Assembly (NCBI GenBank): GCA_034439915.1
Contig: JAWXBI010000124.1
Coordinates: forward strand, 1 to 43,830
Direction: 5' to 3'
Source of the DNA: JADJLQ01 sp034439915
GTDB taxonomy: Bacteria; Bacteroidota; Bacteroidia; Chitinophagales; Saprospiraceae
Length of the DNA: 43,830 bases
Below, piece by piece: positions 14,804 through 23,612 of the stretch. Made by a program: the position numbers and the translations under genes. How positions within the stretch are numbered: position 1 is the first letter of the stretch; each line of letters begins with the position of its first letter. Under the pieces are notes generated by a model, which did no database searches, was not told the DNA's origin, and was given only the letters and a program-made list of their open reading frames with translations.

Positions 14804-17245
14804 TTAATTCCCTGCCCTTCGTTGTTCGTCTTCCAATCCGGTTTTTCTTTGTCTGGATCCTTTTACTTTAAGATTTCCAAAGCGATAGGTAAAGTTTACC
14901 CTCACCGTTTGCGATTCATTATATCCTCTGCCTTCAAAATAAATACCTCCGAAATCGCTGACGGCATTCCAGCCGGCAGTTTTAAATATATCGGTAAAAG
15001 ATATTTTGATGTCAGCTTTTTTAGCGAGTATGGATTTTTGGATTCCAAAGTCTACATTGGTCATGCTCTTTCCTACAAAGGTGCCTCCCCAAACTCCTCC
15101 CGTATTGAACCATCCGGACAATTGAAGTTTCAAACCATCCTTCAGTGTCGCTGTATGTTCCGAATACAAGTTAAATCCATTAGTACCTATGCGCAGGTTT
15201 TTGCCGGCGCCAAAGTCAGAGGTATAAACCTGCCGGAAAGCATTGACACTGACATAACCGTTGTACCATTTAGCTAAAGGCAGAGGCGTTGCGATTCCAA
15301 TGCTGTAGTTGTCCATCTGGGCAATATTTTTTTCGGTGATAAAGGTCCTTTTGCGTTGGGTGGAGTCTATAATCTGGCCGAAAAAATCATTGGTACGTGA
15401 ATATGTCAAGGTAGTGATCATCATCCCCTTCAGGGTATGGTTGAGGTTTACATTGTGGGAATATTGTGGGTTGAGGAAGGGATTGCCTTTACGGAAAGTC
15501 AATTCATCCAGTCGTTGTTCAAATGGGTTGAGGTTTTGATAACGGGGGCGGTCGATCCTCCTGCTATAGGTCAAACCAAAGGTATGGGTTTTGCTGGCGG
15601 TATAGGTAAGTGCAAAACTCGGAAACAAGTCCACATAAGATCGTTTTACATCATCTTCCTCTTTGGGGTTCATGCTGAGTAACTGACCGTGGGAGTTGGT
15701 ATTTTCCAATCTCAAACCAGTCTGCAGTGCCCATTTTTTGTTGAATTGTTTATTATAGTTGACATACGCGGCATAGACCATCTCATCATAGTTGAAGTCA
15801 CTGCTCTTTTCATGGTCCTGAGCTTTTACTCCCTGGATATAATCGAAAAAATCAAACCCGTTGTCTGTGGTCACCTGGGAAAACTTGAATCCGATGCCTA
15901 ACTTGCCTTTGGCCAGATTTTGTTCGTAGTCCCCTTTGAGCGTACGGATGAGAATATCCGTATTGGTTAAAGAGCCGAAGATACTGCTGGAAAACAATGA
16001 AGCTTCGTCCGGCGACATGTATAAATTAGGGTTGTAGGAATCATTTTTTAAACTGATTTTGCCATAATCAGCATCGATATTAAAAGTCCTGCCGGAGGTA
16101 TCCTTGTAAGCATAATTAAGATTGGTTTGGAAATTATTTCTTTTTTCCAGTGTCCGGGTAGTTGAATTAAGGATAGAATCTAGTTTGCCATTGTTATTCA
16201 GCGTACCGATTCGAGTGGTACCATAACCATTTTGCACTCCATCATAAATATTGCCATTGATCTGAGCACCAATAGTGTGTTTAGCGTTGATGAGGTAGTC
16301 CACCCCAATCCGTCCATTCAACCTGGGATATTTGACCGAATCGTCTTTGATTTTATTGGCCTGGTCAAAAAACAAACCTCCCTGCTCCCGGTAAAAATTC
16401 ATATTCTCATGATTAATCCCCATACCAGCGGAAATATTGGAGTAGAAATTAAATTTTTCCTTACGGTGATTGAGGTTGACTGAAGCATTTCCTTTGGGGG
16501 TAATACCCATCCTGAAATTCATCGAAGCAGTACCATTGGTCCCGAGGCTTTGATTGCGTTTCAACCGGATATTAATGATCCCTGCATTACCTTCTGCTTC
16601 ATATTTGGCTGAAGGGTTGAGGATGACTTCAATCGCTTCAATGGTATTAGCATTATAACTCTTTAATAAAGAAGCCAGGTCACGACCGCCGATCCGGGCA
16701 GGTTTGCCGTCGATATATATCTGAACACCACTTTTACCCTTCAACATGATATTTTCATTGTTGTCTATCACCACACCCGGCGCTTTGCGCAGTATTTCCA
16801 GCCCGTCACTGCCTGCAGAACTGACATTGTTTTCCACATTGAGGATCATTTTTTCAGCTCTAATTTCAATGATCGGTTTGACCGCTGAAACGGTGACCGT
16901 TTGAAGTTCTGTGGCATTTTCAGGAAAGCTATGAATGCCGGTATTTAAAATACCTGAGCTGTATTCAAAAGCCGGAACCAGAAGATCCGGTTTACCTACG
17001 TAAGAAATTTTAAGCAGGTATTTGCCCGGTTTTGAATTTTCAAATTCAAACATTCCTTCCGGGTCTGTAATCGCTCCTTTGACCAGCCCAGTGTCTTTAT
17101 AATTTAACAATAGAACGGTTGCAAACTCATAGGCCTCTGTTTTGGAATCACCTACTTTACCGGTGATCATATTTTGGGCCAAAAGGGTTTGACTGGAGGT
17201 CAGCATTACTGCTGCAAAAATCAATATAGCATTAAACGTTTTCAT
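14804..17245 (-). CDS. Outer-membrane beta-barrel receptor (TonB-dependent-like, OMP_b-brl_3 type)
   Basis: This 813-residue outer-membrane protein has a signal peptide ending in LLAQN. A carboxypeptidase-D-like regulatory domain follows (about residues 27-110, MITGKVGDSKTEAYEFATVLLL). A plug-like domain contains the ILRKAPGVVIDNNENIMLKGKSG region and IYIDGKPARIGGRDLASLLKSY. A long barrel comes next with aromatic-rich strands such as FGLTYSRRIDRPRYQNLNPF. This layout is typical of the Bacteroidota outer-membrane beta-barrel family related to TonB-dependent receptors but without a partner SusD. The frame could begin at a GTG 15 bases earlier, but the ATG at 17245 gives a standard signal peptide. 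The substrate is unknown. It has its own terminator and a 222-base upstream spacer. Confidence 0.88.
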   Translation of the reverse strand: MKTFNAILIFAAVMLTSSQTLLAQNMITGKVGDSKTEAYEFATVLLLNYKDTGLVKGAITDPEGMFEFENSKPGKYLLKISYVGKPDLLVPAFEYSSGILNTGIHSFPENATELQTVTVSAVKPIIEIRAEKMILNVENNVSSAGSDGLEILRKAPGVVIDNNENIMLKGKSGVQIYIDGKPARIGGRDLASLLKSYNANTIEAIEVILNPSAKYEAEGNAGIINIRLKRNQSLGTNGTASMNFRMGITPKGNASVNLNHRKEKFNFYSNISAGMGINHENMNFYREQGGLFFDQANKIKDDSVKYPRLNGRIGVDYLINAKHTIGAQINGNIYDGVQNGYGTTRIGTLNNNGKLDSILNSTTRTLEKRNNFQTNLNYAYKDTSGRTFNIDADYGKISLKNDSYNPNLYMSPDEASLFSSSIFGSLTNTDILIRTLKGDYEQNLAKGKLGIGFKFSQVTTDNGFDFFDYIQGVKAQDHEKSSDFNYDEMVYAAYVNYNKQFNKKWALQTGLRLENTNSHGQLLSMNPKEEDDVKRSYVDLFPSFALTYTASKTHTFGLTYSRRIDRPRYQNLNPFEQRLDELTFRKGNPFLNPQYSHNVNLNHTLKGMMITTLTYSRTNDFFGQIIDSTQRKRTFITEKNIAQMDNYSIGIATPLPLAKWYNGYVSVNAFRQVYTSDFGAGKNLRIGTNGFNLYSEHTATLKDGLKLQLSGWFNTGGVWGGTFVGKSMTNVDFGIQKSILAKKADIKISFTDIFKTAGWNAVSDFGGIYFEGRGYNESQTVRVNFTYRFGNLKVKGSRQRKTGLEDEQRRAGN

Positions 17246-17309
17246 AAGGATATAGACCACATTTAAATGAAAATGGTTGCATCAATTCAGCCCCTGATCG
17301 GACGAATTG

Positions 17310-17427
17310 CGACTAAAGTCGGGGATTGTTCGACTAATATTTAAATTCGGAAATCAAATGGTTATCGTGATCCTGAAATACCTTGATTTTAAATTATCTC
17401 AACCTGATCTTAAATTAACCGATCGGT
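17310..17427. promoter_or_regulatory. Palindromic words upstream of the beta-barrel receptor gene
   Basis: The spacer between nadK and the receptor gene contains CGACTAAAGTCG (17310-17321), a second CGACTAA (17331-17337) and the perfect palindrome ACCGATCGGT (17418-17427). They lie 65-180 bases upstream of the receptor start and could be operator sites. No TAnnTTTG box was seen for this gene. Function is only a suggestion. Confidence 0.3.
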
Positions 17428-17443
17428 AATTATAGGAGGATTT

Positions 17444-17462
17444 ATCCCCCATTTCGGGGGAT
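17444..17462 (-). terminator. Hairpin after nadK
   Basis: A seven-pair GC-rich stem (ATCCCCC / GGGGGAT, five-base loop) begins five bases after the nadK stop on the minus strand. Downstream on that strand the sequence is AT-rich but lacks a T-run, so termination there is plausible rather than certain. Confidence 0.5.
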
Positions 17463-17467
17463 TATAT

Positions 17468-18340
17468 TTAATTGCGCATATCCAATCCCCACATCAATTT
17501 ATCCCTCAGGGTTTTTAAAAAAGTATGTCCGCTGAGTTGAATCAATTGGATGTTAAAACTATTTTTTTTAAGCGTGATGGTATGGTCAGGAGTGACCAGG
17601 CCATATTGGGAATCCAGGGTACATAAAAAACTATCTGACCGGCCTTCAACCTTGAATTCCAACACCGAACTGTCCGAGATGACTACCGGCCTGACATTGA
17701 GGTTATGAGGTGCAATGGGGGTGAGTACAAAATTTCCTGACTGGGGAAAAACGATGGGTCCGCCACAACTTAATGAGTACCCGGTTGAACCTGTTGGAGT
17801 TGCCAAAATAATCCCATCGGCCCAATACGTGTTGAGGTATTCCCCATTGAGTATGGTATGGATACGGATCATCGACGAATTGTCCCTTTTGAGGATGGTA
17901 AAATCATTTAAAGCAAAAGCACCTGGCTGAAAAATGACCGGCTGCGAAATGACCTGCAGGGTACTTCGGTTTTCAATATGATAATCACCTTTTTCCAAAG
18001 TAGTAATCATTTGACGAACAGCATCTTTTTCAACAACCGCCAGGAACCCCATCCTGCCCAGGTTGAAGCCCAACAGCGGGATGCCGGCATTGCCTACAAA
18101 AGCAGCGGCTTTCAGCATCGTGCCATCCCCACCGGCAGTGATGATCATATTGATTCCCAGGGTTTTTAATTCCTCTTGTTCGTATAACGGAGGCAAAAGA
18201 TCAAACCGGGCATCGCCGGTGATCAACTTTCCAAAACGGAAAAATTGGATTTTGGACTGTTCCAGCAGGGCTTTGGTAAAACTAAAAAATGCTGTTTTAG
18301 ACTCTTCCTTTACCTCTAGAACAAATAGCAAAACGCGCAT
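17468..18340 (-). CDS. nadK: NAD kinase
   Basis: This cytoplasmic enzyme of 290 residues phosphorylates NAD to NADP. The GGDGT motif is at residues 70-74 (ITAGGDGTMLKAA), followed by LLGFNLGRMGFLAV. The second family motif region is ILATPTGSTGYSLSCGGPI, with HNLNVRPVVISD further on. It starts two bases after the stop of the BamA-like gene and probably closes a unit of up to five genes. Placement of nadK beside CBS and barrel genes is, as far as I recall, common in Bacteroidota. Confidence 0.96.
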   Translation of the reverse strand: MRVLLFVLEVKEESKTAFFSFTKALLEQSKIQFFRFGKLITGDARFDLLPPLYEQEELKTLGINMIITAGGDGTMLKAAAFVGNAGIPLLGFNLGRMGFLAVVEKDAVRQMITTLEKGDYHIENRSTLQVISQPVIFQPGAFALNDFTILKRDNSSMIRIHTILNGEYLNTYWADGIILATPTGSTGYSLSCGGPIVFPQSGNFVLTPIAPHNLNVRPVVISDSSVLEFKVEGRSDSFLCTLDSQYGLVTPDHTITLKKNSFNIQLIQLSGHTFLKTLRDKLMWGLDMRN

Positions 18341-18342
18341 AG

Positions 18343-19734
18343 CTAGAATTGATCCCTGAAATGTAAATAAAATCCCAGTTCTTTTCTGTGGTTAATGCTG
18401 CAATCCATCTGGACGAGGGAGGTATTGGACAACAAACACTCAAGGCTGACCCCGGCGCTGTATAACCAGCGGTTTGTCAATTGGTTGTTGACCGTATAAT
18501 AAATATTGTTGACATAAGCTGTGCTGGCATGGAGCGAAGTACTCAACTTCAAAGGCATAGCGTTAACTCCGATTTTTTTGTTGCCCCTGAAATTGAATTT
18601 TCCATTGTAAAAAATAAAACGTTCCCTGAATTTAAGGAATAAATAATCCATACCGTCCAGCACATAATATTCGTATCCTTTGATATAATTTTCACCAAAA
18701 CCAAGGGCTTTGCTGTTGTAGTAAGGAATTTTATCCCTGATGATGGATCCTCTCGCTTTTAACATAATTCCGGTATTGTGTTTTGCCGACCAGGGAAAAT
18801 ATTGATCCATTTGAATGCTGGCTGTGAGGGTATTGAGGTCAATCTCGTTGGCCAATCCTTCTTTATTGATCACGAATTCCGCGGAGACCCCGCGGGAAGG
18901 ATAATATTTCAGGTCGCGGTTGTCATAGGTAAAGCGATAACGCAAAGCAAAATAGTCCTGCCTGCCCTTATTGCCCAGAAAAAAATCAGGGTTAAGCTCA
19001 TTGCGGATCTGGTCCGCCGTTTTATTGTAGTTGTATTCCAGGGATATGCTTTGAAACAACTGGAGCGTAGTGCGGTGCTCCAGACTCGTAACCATCCTCA
19101 ATCGCTGAAGGGCATAGTTGGTCTCAGTCCTGTAAAAAACCAGTTTGTCGTATTCTGTTTTATAATAAGATTCTTTGTTTTGGGTATATAAAAATTCTGT
19201 TTTAAAACGCCAGCTGCGTTGTTTGCCAAAAAAAGGCCAGGAATAATCCAGGTTCAATCTTGGACTGTACCCGAGTTGCAAAGTAAGTTTTAGTGCATCC
19301 TGCTGTCCGGTGAGGTTATTATGTGTAAATTTTATCCCGTAATTAACCCTTTTGAGTGAGCCGTTGAATTCATTCCACCAAACATTAAAATTACGGTCAG
19401 CAAGGTCAAATACCGGAACCGGAAAAATATACCAGGCCTCCTGGACTTTAATCATCAGGGAAATCCTGTTGTTTTGAGTGTTCCAGTTTTTTACATTGAT
19501 TTCAACTTCTTTAAACAGGCCGGTGTTGAGGATCCTGCTCCGGTTTTCAAGTAATATAGTCTGGAGGTATTGAATCGGTAAGCTGTCTCCTTCTGTAAAA
19601 CTCAATTCCCGCCGAATGATATAGTTTTGGGTCTTGACGTTGCCATCATAAAGGATTGAATCAACATAAACAACCTGAGCCTGGATCGTAAAAGTCAAAA
19701 TTGAGAACAGGGCAATATTGACTAACCTTTTCAT
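18343..19734 (-). CDS. BamA/TamA-like outer-membrane protein with one POTRA domain
   Basis: This 463-residue exported protein has a signal peptide (MKRLVNIALFSILTFTIQAQ) and one POTRA-like domain at about residues 21-105 (VDSILYDGNVKTQNYIIRREL, then RSRILNTGLFKEVEI). A barrel of alternating strands follows and ends in the C-terminal motif FYLHFRDQF, whose terminal Phe is the usual signal for BAM-dependent assembly. With a single POTRA it is an accessory member of the family rather than BamA itself. An ATG six codons earlier (19752) overlaps the CBS gene and is a possible alternative start, but the chosen ATG leaves the signal peptide intact. It lies between the CBS gene and nadK in the same unit. 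Confidence 0.75.
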   Translation of the reverse strand: MKRLVNIALFSILTFTIQAQVVYVDSILYDGNVKTQNYIIRRELSFTEGDSLPIQYLQTILLENRSRILNTGLFKEVEINVKNWNTQNNRISLMIKVQEAWYIFPVPVFDLADRNFNVWWNEFNGSLKRVNYGIKFTHNNLTGQQDALKLTLQLGYSPRLNLDYSWPFFGKQRSWRFKTEFLYTQNKESYYKTEYDKLVFYRTETNYALQRLRMVTSLEHRTTLQLFQSISLEYNYNKTADQIRNELNPDFFLGNKGRQDYFALRYRFTYDNRDLKYYPSRGVSAEFVINKEGLANEIDLNTLTASIQMDQYFPWSAKHNTGIMLKARGSIIRDKIPYYNSKALGFGENYIKGYEYYVLDGMDYLFLKFRERFIFYNGKFNFRGNKKIGVNAMPLKLSTSLHASTAYVNNIYYTVNNQLTNRWLYSAGVSLECLLSNTSLVQMDCSINHRKELGFYLHFRDQF

Positions 19735-19744
19735 CGATTTAGGG

Positions 19745-20401
19745 TCAAACATCCAGGTACCTCATGAAGGCATCGTACCGCTCTTTAAAATGATCCACCA
19801 CTTCTTCTTCGGTATACGAGGCACTGACTTCAAAGTCGTACCGTCTTAATGCCGCTACGATGCGGGATACATCCAGCAGATTTATTTTCAGGGTAAGCAG
19901 AATCTTGGTTTCAGAAGGCCTGCTGATGATGCTGCTGATGATCATGCCCTGCTCGGCCTCAATGATCCGGGATATTTCGGATAAAGAATAATGTATATTG
20001 TCCAGGTCCAGCACGAGGATACTGCCCGGTTCCGACCAGGCAAAACTTTTTCCATAAAACTCAAAGAGTTCATTGCGTACGATCAGCCCCAGATATTGTC
20101 CGTTGTCATTAAATACGGGTATAGTGGTCACCTCTGCATCGGTCATTTTCTTCATCACATCAAATAAATGATCGTTTTTCTGCACCCCTATTTTGGACAG
20201 TTCATCCATATAGGTTTCAATGGGAGCATCCACACCGTTTTTAAGGATTTCTTCTTCGCTGAGGAGACCGAGAAACCGCTGGTCCCTGACTACAGGAAGG
20301 TGAAGTACATCATGAAGCTCCATCTGACGCAAAGCCACTTCGCCCAGCATTGCGGGATCGATTTCTGGAATTCCTACTGATATGAGTTCATATGCAATCA
20401 T
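19745..20401 (-). CDS. CBS-pair protein with C-terminal ACT-like domain
   Basis: This is a 218-residue cytoplasmic protein. Two CBS motifs occupy about residues 8-60 (LHDVLHLPVVRDQRFLGLLSEEEIL) and 70-120 (TDAEVTTIPVFNDNGQYLGLIVRNEL). An ACT-like ligand-binding segment follows from about 130 to 200 (SILVLDLDNIHYSLSEISRIIEAE). CBS pairs bind adenine nucleotides and ACT domains usually bind amino acids, so it is probably a sensor; its target is not visible. A GTG codon directly precedes the ATG chosen here. The gene ends 10 bases before the BamA-like start. Confidence 0.85.
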   Translation of the reverse strand: MIAYELISVGIPEIDPAMLGEVALRQMELHDVLHLPVVRDQRFLGLLSEEEILKNGVDAPIETYMDELSKIGVQKNDHLFDVMKKMTDAEVTTIPVFNDNGQYLGLIVRNELFEFYGKSFAWSEPGSILVLDLDNIHYSLSEISRIIEAEQGMIISSIISRPSETKILLTLKINLLDVSRIVAALRRYDFEVSASYTEEEVVDHFKERYDAFMRYLDV

Positions 20402-20463
20402 CACCTAGTCTTTAATGAGCATAAAACGTGGTTGCAAGGCAACAAAATCTTAAACTCTTGTTA

Positions 20464-21255
20464 TCATTCGTTCAGCCGCTTTTTTTCCATCACATATTCT
20501 GTTTCGGAAATCAGGCCTTTTTGTCGAAGTTCATTTAATTTATTCAATTGATCGAGCAGGAGGTCATTTTGGGGCTCTGGCTTTTCTTCTTCAAACAATT
20601 GTTTTTCAAAAGGGGTAAACTGCCGGTAACCACTTTGTTGAAAACCATCCCATTGTTTTTGAATGCGCACAAAAGCCAGGTCATCGTGGGTGTTAAGTTT
20701 TTCGTAATCATTAAATCCCATTTCAACGGCTTTGGCCAGGTGCTGATAAGCCTTGGCGGGCAATTCTGTAAGTGAATAAGCGCAGGCGATATTAAAATGG
20801 GTAGCAATATCCCGGGGTTCCATCTGCAGCGATTTTTGAAAATCTTCTATTGCACCGTCCAGATCAAATTCCTTATACTTGCGCATCCCGCTTTCTTTGT
20901 AGATATTCCTCCGGTTGTTGTAGGCAGGCACTTCTATATTTTTCCAGGGTTCTGCTTTGGTTTGCATCCTGCCGCGGTTTCTGGCTTGTCGGGCGTCGGG
21001 AAAACCTTCAGGATATCCTTCCTGATTAGGTTGACCGGCATTGTATTTCCGGTTAAAGTCCTGATCGGACATCATCAGCAAACCAAGTCCTTCAATCAAA
21101 CCCACGATGGCCATGATGGGCAGCCTGGCGTTGAGGAAAATCATACAAAGAAATATGTAAAAAATTCCTGCTCCGGGTTTGCGTAAATAAAATTTATGGG
21201 CACCGACCGAACCCAGTAGAATGGCTAGCAGTCCGGCTACGATTCTGTTTTTCAT
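20464..21255 (-). CDS. TM2-domain membrane protein with TPR region and C-terminal SHOCT motif
   Basis: This is a 263-residue protein with three recognisable parts. Residues 1-70 form a TM2 domain: KNRIVAGLLAILLGSVGAHKFYL with the conserved G-H-x-FYL, a second membrane helix, and the DQDFNRKYN end. Residues about 115-190 contain a tetratricopeptide-like region (KYKEFDLDGAIEDFQKSL, then IATHFNIACAYSLTELPAKAYQHLAKAVEMGF). Residues about 233-263 form a SHOCT-like motif (LLDQLNKLNELRQKGLISET). TM2 proteins are small membrane proteins of unclear role; SHOCT is a short oligomerisation motif. It starts 15 bases after the PP2C phosphatase gene, which suggests a common pathway. Confidence 0.8.
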   Translation of the reverse strand: MKNRIVAGLLAILLGSVGAHKFYLRKPGAGIFYIFLCMIFLNARLPIMAIVGLIEGLGLLMMSDQDFNRKYNAGQPNQEGYPEGFPDARQARNRGRMQTKAEPWKNIEVPAYNNRRNIYKESGMRKYKEFDLDGAIEDFQKSLQMEPRDIATHFNIACAYSLTELPAKAYQHLAKAVEMGFNDYEKLNTHDDLAFVRIQKQWDGFQQSGYRQFTPFEKQLFEEEKPEPQNDLLLDQLNKLNELRQKGLISETEYVMEKKRLNE

Positions 21256-21270
21256 GTCCTAAATGAAGCT

Positions 21271-22524
21271 TCAAGATACAGCATTCGGATCAATTTTGCA
21301 GGTAAGCACGGTGATGTCATCCGGGAAGGTCTGACTTCCCTTGAAGTTCTCGAGTTCATTCATCAGTTGCCGGTTAAATTCGGCAGCGCTTTCATTGTGA
21401 AATTTACAGACAAAACGTTCCAGGTTTTCAATTTCGAAAAATTGATTTGAGGAATTGACCAGATCCGTTAAGCCATCTGTAAATACCAAAAGCAGCGAAG
21501 GGGTGCCAATCGGTATTCTTCCATGCTCAATAAAAGGTAGTTGGTCAAATGCACCCAACACCGTACAACCCTTGGATAAATATTCTACCTGGTTATCATG
21601 GTACAATATGGGGGAAATATGGCCACAATTGATGTAGTGGATATGCCCTGCTTTAGGATTGACCTCTGCAATAAATAAGGTAAGGAAACGATCCCCTCCG
21701 GTTAAAGCGTAAACTGCTTCATTGAGCAGAACCACCAGCTTTTCTATGTCGGAATATTGTCTTGCCAACTGGCGGAGGTTGGCTTGAAGGTTGGACATCA
21801 ACAAAGCCGCCGAAACCCCTTTACCCGAGATATCGGCCAGGCAAATAAGGTACCTGTCTTCCCCGATGGGCAGGTAATCAAAATAATCACCTCCGACATT
21901 GTAATGAGGTTTGTAAATACTGGACAATTCAAAATGCGGATATTTGGGCAGGCTCTGCGGGATCAACAGACTCTGGACTTCCCTGGCGAGCTCTATTTCC
22001 TTATTCATCCTTTCCTGCTCCATCTGGTTGCGAAACAACCTTTTATTTTCAATAGCCACCGCAATGATATTGGTAATGGTCTGGATAAACTGGATTTTAT
22101 GATATAAGTCTTCTTTATTGGCAACCGTCACCAGGGCATACGAGATGGGTTGTTCCTTATGGTATACCGGGATCACAATGTCAAATTCATGGAGCGTGGG
22201 GTCATCCGTTTGTTTTACGGTATAGAGATTCAATATTTTTTTCAGAATGGGGATCAGTTGTTCCGGGGTATAGATCTGATCCAGGTTGGATTGTACCGCC
22301 AGTGTCCAGTGATCGACTTCTTTGATCAGCAGCAATACTTTAGACATCCCCATTTCGAACCGCAAAAATTCCCTGTACATATTAAACAAGTCATCTGCGG
22401 ACATATTGTTGTTGATGGCCTGTGTGATATTGAGCAAACGCTGAATCTGCATTTGTTTGAGCGAAAGCTCTCTTTCCAATTGCCTCAATTGTTGTACTGC
22501 CTGTATGGATCCACCATCCGTCAT
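21271..22524 (-). CDS. PP2C/SpoIIE-type Ser/Thr phosphatase with GAF-like sensor
   Basis: This is a 417-residue cytoplasmic signalling phosphatase. A coiled-coil N-terminus (about residues 10-40) leads into a GAF-like domain (about 40-170, ending in TNIIAVAIENKRLFRNQMEQE). The SpoIIE phosphatase domain covers about 195-412. Metal-binding acidic motifs of the PPM fold are present: GGDYFDYLPI, LADISGKGVSAALLM, LLVFTDGLTDLV and PDDITVLTCK. Such enzymes usually dephosphorylate anti-sigma-factor antagonists in partner-switching systems, but no STAS or HATPase partner gene is nearby. It is the first gene of the unit running to nadK. Confidence 0.9.
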   Translation of the reverse strand: MTDGGSIQAVQQLRQLERELSLKQMQIQRLLNITQAINNNMSADDLFNMYREFLRFEMGMSKVLLLIKEVDHWTLAVQSNLDQIYTPEQLIPILKKILNLYTVKQTDDPTLHEFDIVIPVYHKEQPISYALVTVANKEDLYHKIQFIQTITNIIAVAIENKRLFRNQMEQERMNKEIELAREVQSLLIPQSLPKYPHFELSSIYKPHYNVGGDYFDYLPIGEDRYLICLADISGKGVSAALLMSNLQANLRQLARQYSDIEKLVVLLNEAVYALTGGDRFLTLFIAEVNPKAGHIHYINCGHISPILYHDNQVEYLSKGCTVLGAFDQLPFIEHGRIPIGTPSLLLVFTDGLTDLVNSSNQFFEIENLERFVCKFHNESAAEFNRQLMNELENFKGSQTFPDDITVLTCKIDPNAVS

Positions 22525-22737
22525 AGAGGGCTAAAATACCAAATTAATCAGGAACGGCTCCCCGCCGCAATTAGATTAATAAAACATTCACAAATACAAT
22601 CCTATCGGGCACGGTTATTTAGGTTTTCATAACTATTTAATGAAAGTAGTTTATTTTTAAACACAGGGATGACTGGCGGGATAAAGCGCAAACAAAATCA
22701 AGCCCAACAATGGACGGGGTTGATAAAAGCGGGATGT

Positions 22738-23418
22738 TTATGTATTCGAAACGCCCTGGGCGGGTTGTATTTTGTTTTTATCAAATATACCCTGGTGTAT
22801 GGAATGCGGACTCAGGCATTCAAAAACAAAACCCAACCGGGAAAAATAATCCAACACTTTGGGCAGGATATAATTGAGGTTGCGTTTGGCTTTCAGGCTG
22901 TCGTGAAATACAACTATGCTGCCTTCCGCGGCATGGTCGGTTACGTTCCGGAGGCATTGTTCTTTGGTGATTTCCTGATCAAAATCCCCGCTCAGGACAT
23001 CCCACATAATGATACGGTAATGCCTCTGCAAAAACTGGATCTGGGCTGGTTTTAACCTACCAAATGGAGGACGAAACAAAGAGGAATGGACCAAATTGGC
23101 ACAATGACGTACATCATGAAAATAAGGCAGGTTTTCCGAAGTCCAGCCATTGATATGATTATACGTATGATTACCTACGGAATGACCCAGGCTGTTAATC
23201 CGATCAAAAATATCCGGATGTTGTCTGACATTATTCCCTACGCAAAAAAAAGTAGCCTTGGCTTTGTATTTCTCCAGCTCGGTCAATACCCAGGGAGTCA
23301 CTTCAGGAATAGGGCCATCATCGAAGGTCAGGAACATGACCTTTTCCTTTGTTGGGACCTGCCAGAAAAAATTGGGGAAAAAATTTTGGATTACTTTTGG
23401 AGTCTTAATTAAATACAT
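22738..23418 (-). CDS. Polysaccharide deacetylase (NodB/CE4 family)
   Basis: This 226-residue carbohydrate esterase removes acetyl groups from N-acetylated polysaccharides such as peptidoglycan or chitin-like polymers. All five CE4 motifs are visible: TFDDGP (catalytic D33, metal D34), GNHTYNH (metal H84 and H88), RPPFGR (116-121), DVLSGD (about 140) and VVFHDS (H172). No signal peptide is evident: the N-terminus (MYLIKTPKVIQNFFPNFFW) is only mildly hydrophobic, so location is uncertain. It is transcribed away from gltX. The 213 bases between it and the PP2C gene hold nothing recognisable and presumably carry the promoter for that unit. Confidence 0.9.
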   Translation of the reverse strand: MYLIKTPKVIQNFFPNFFWQVPTKEKVMFLTFDDGPIPEVTPWVLTELEKYKAKATFFCVGNNVRQHPDIFDRINSLGHSVGNHTYNHINGWTSENLPYFHDVRHCANLVHSSLFRPPFGRLKPAQIQFLQRHYRIIMWDVLSGDFDQEITKEQCLRNVTDHAAEGSIVVFHDSLKAKRNLNYILPKVLDYFSRLGFVFECLSPHSIHQGIFDKNKIQPAQGVSNT

Positions 23419-23612
23419 AGCACTAAAAAAATATGTTCATGAGAAAATGGGATATCTGAATACACCTGTCAAAATGCACCAGCTTAATTATAACGTCAAC
23501 TTAGATGTTACCGTTGCCTGCCGGGGTATATTTTAATAGATGAACAAAAGTATAATACGTTTTTCATATTAGTTATTTTTTTAATATAAATATTTAACAT
23601 TTCTAGCATATT

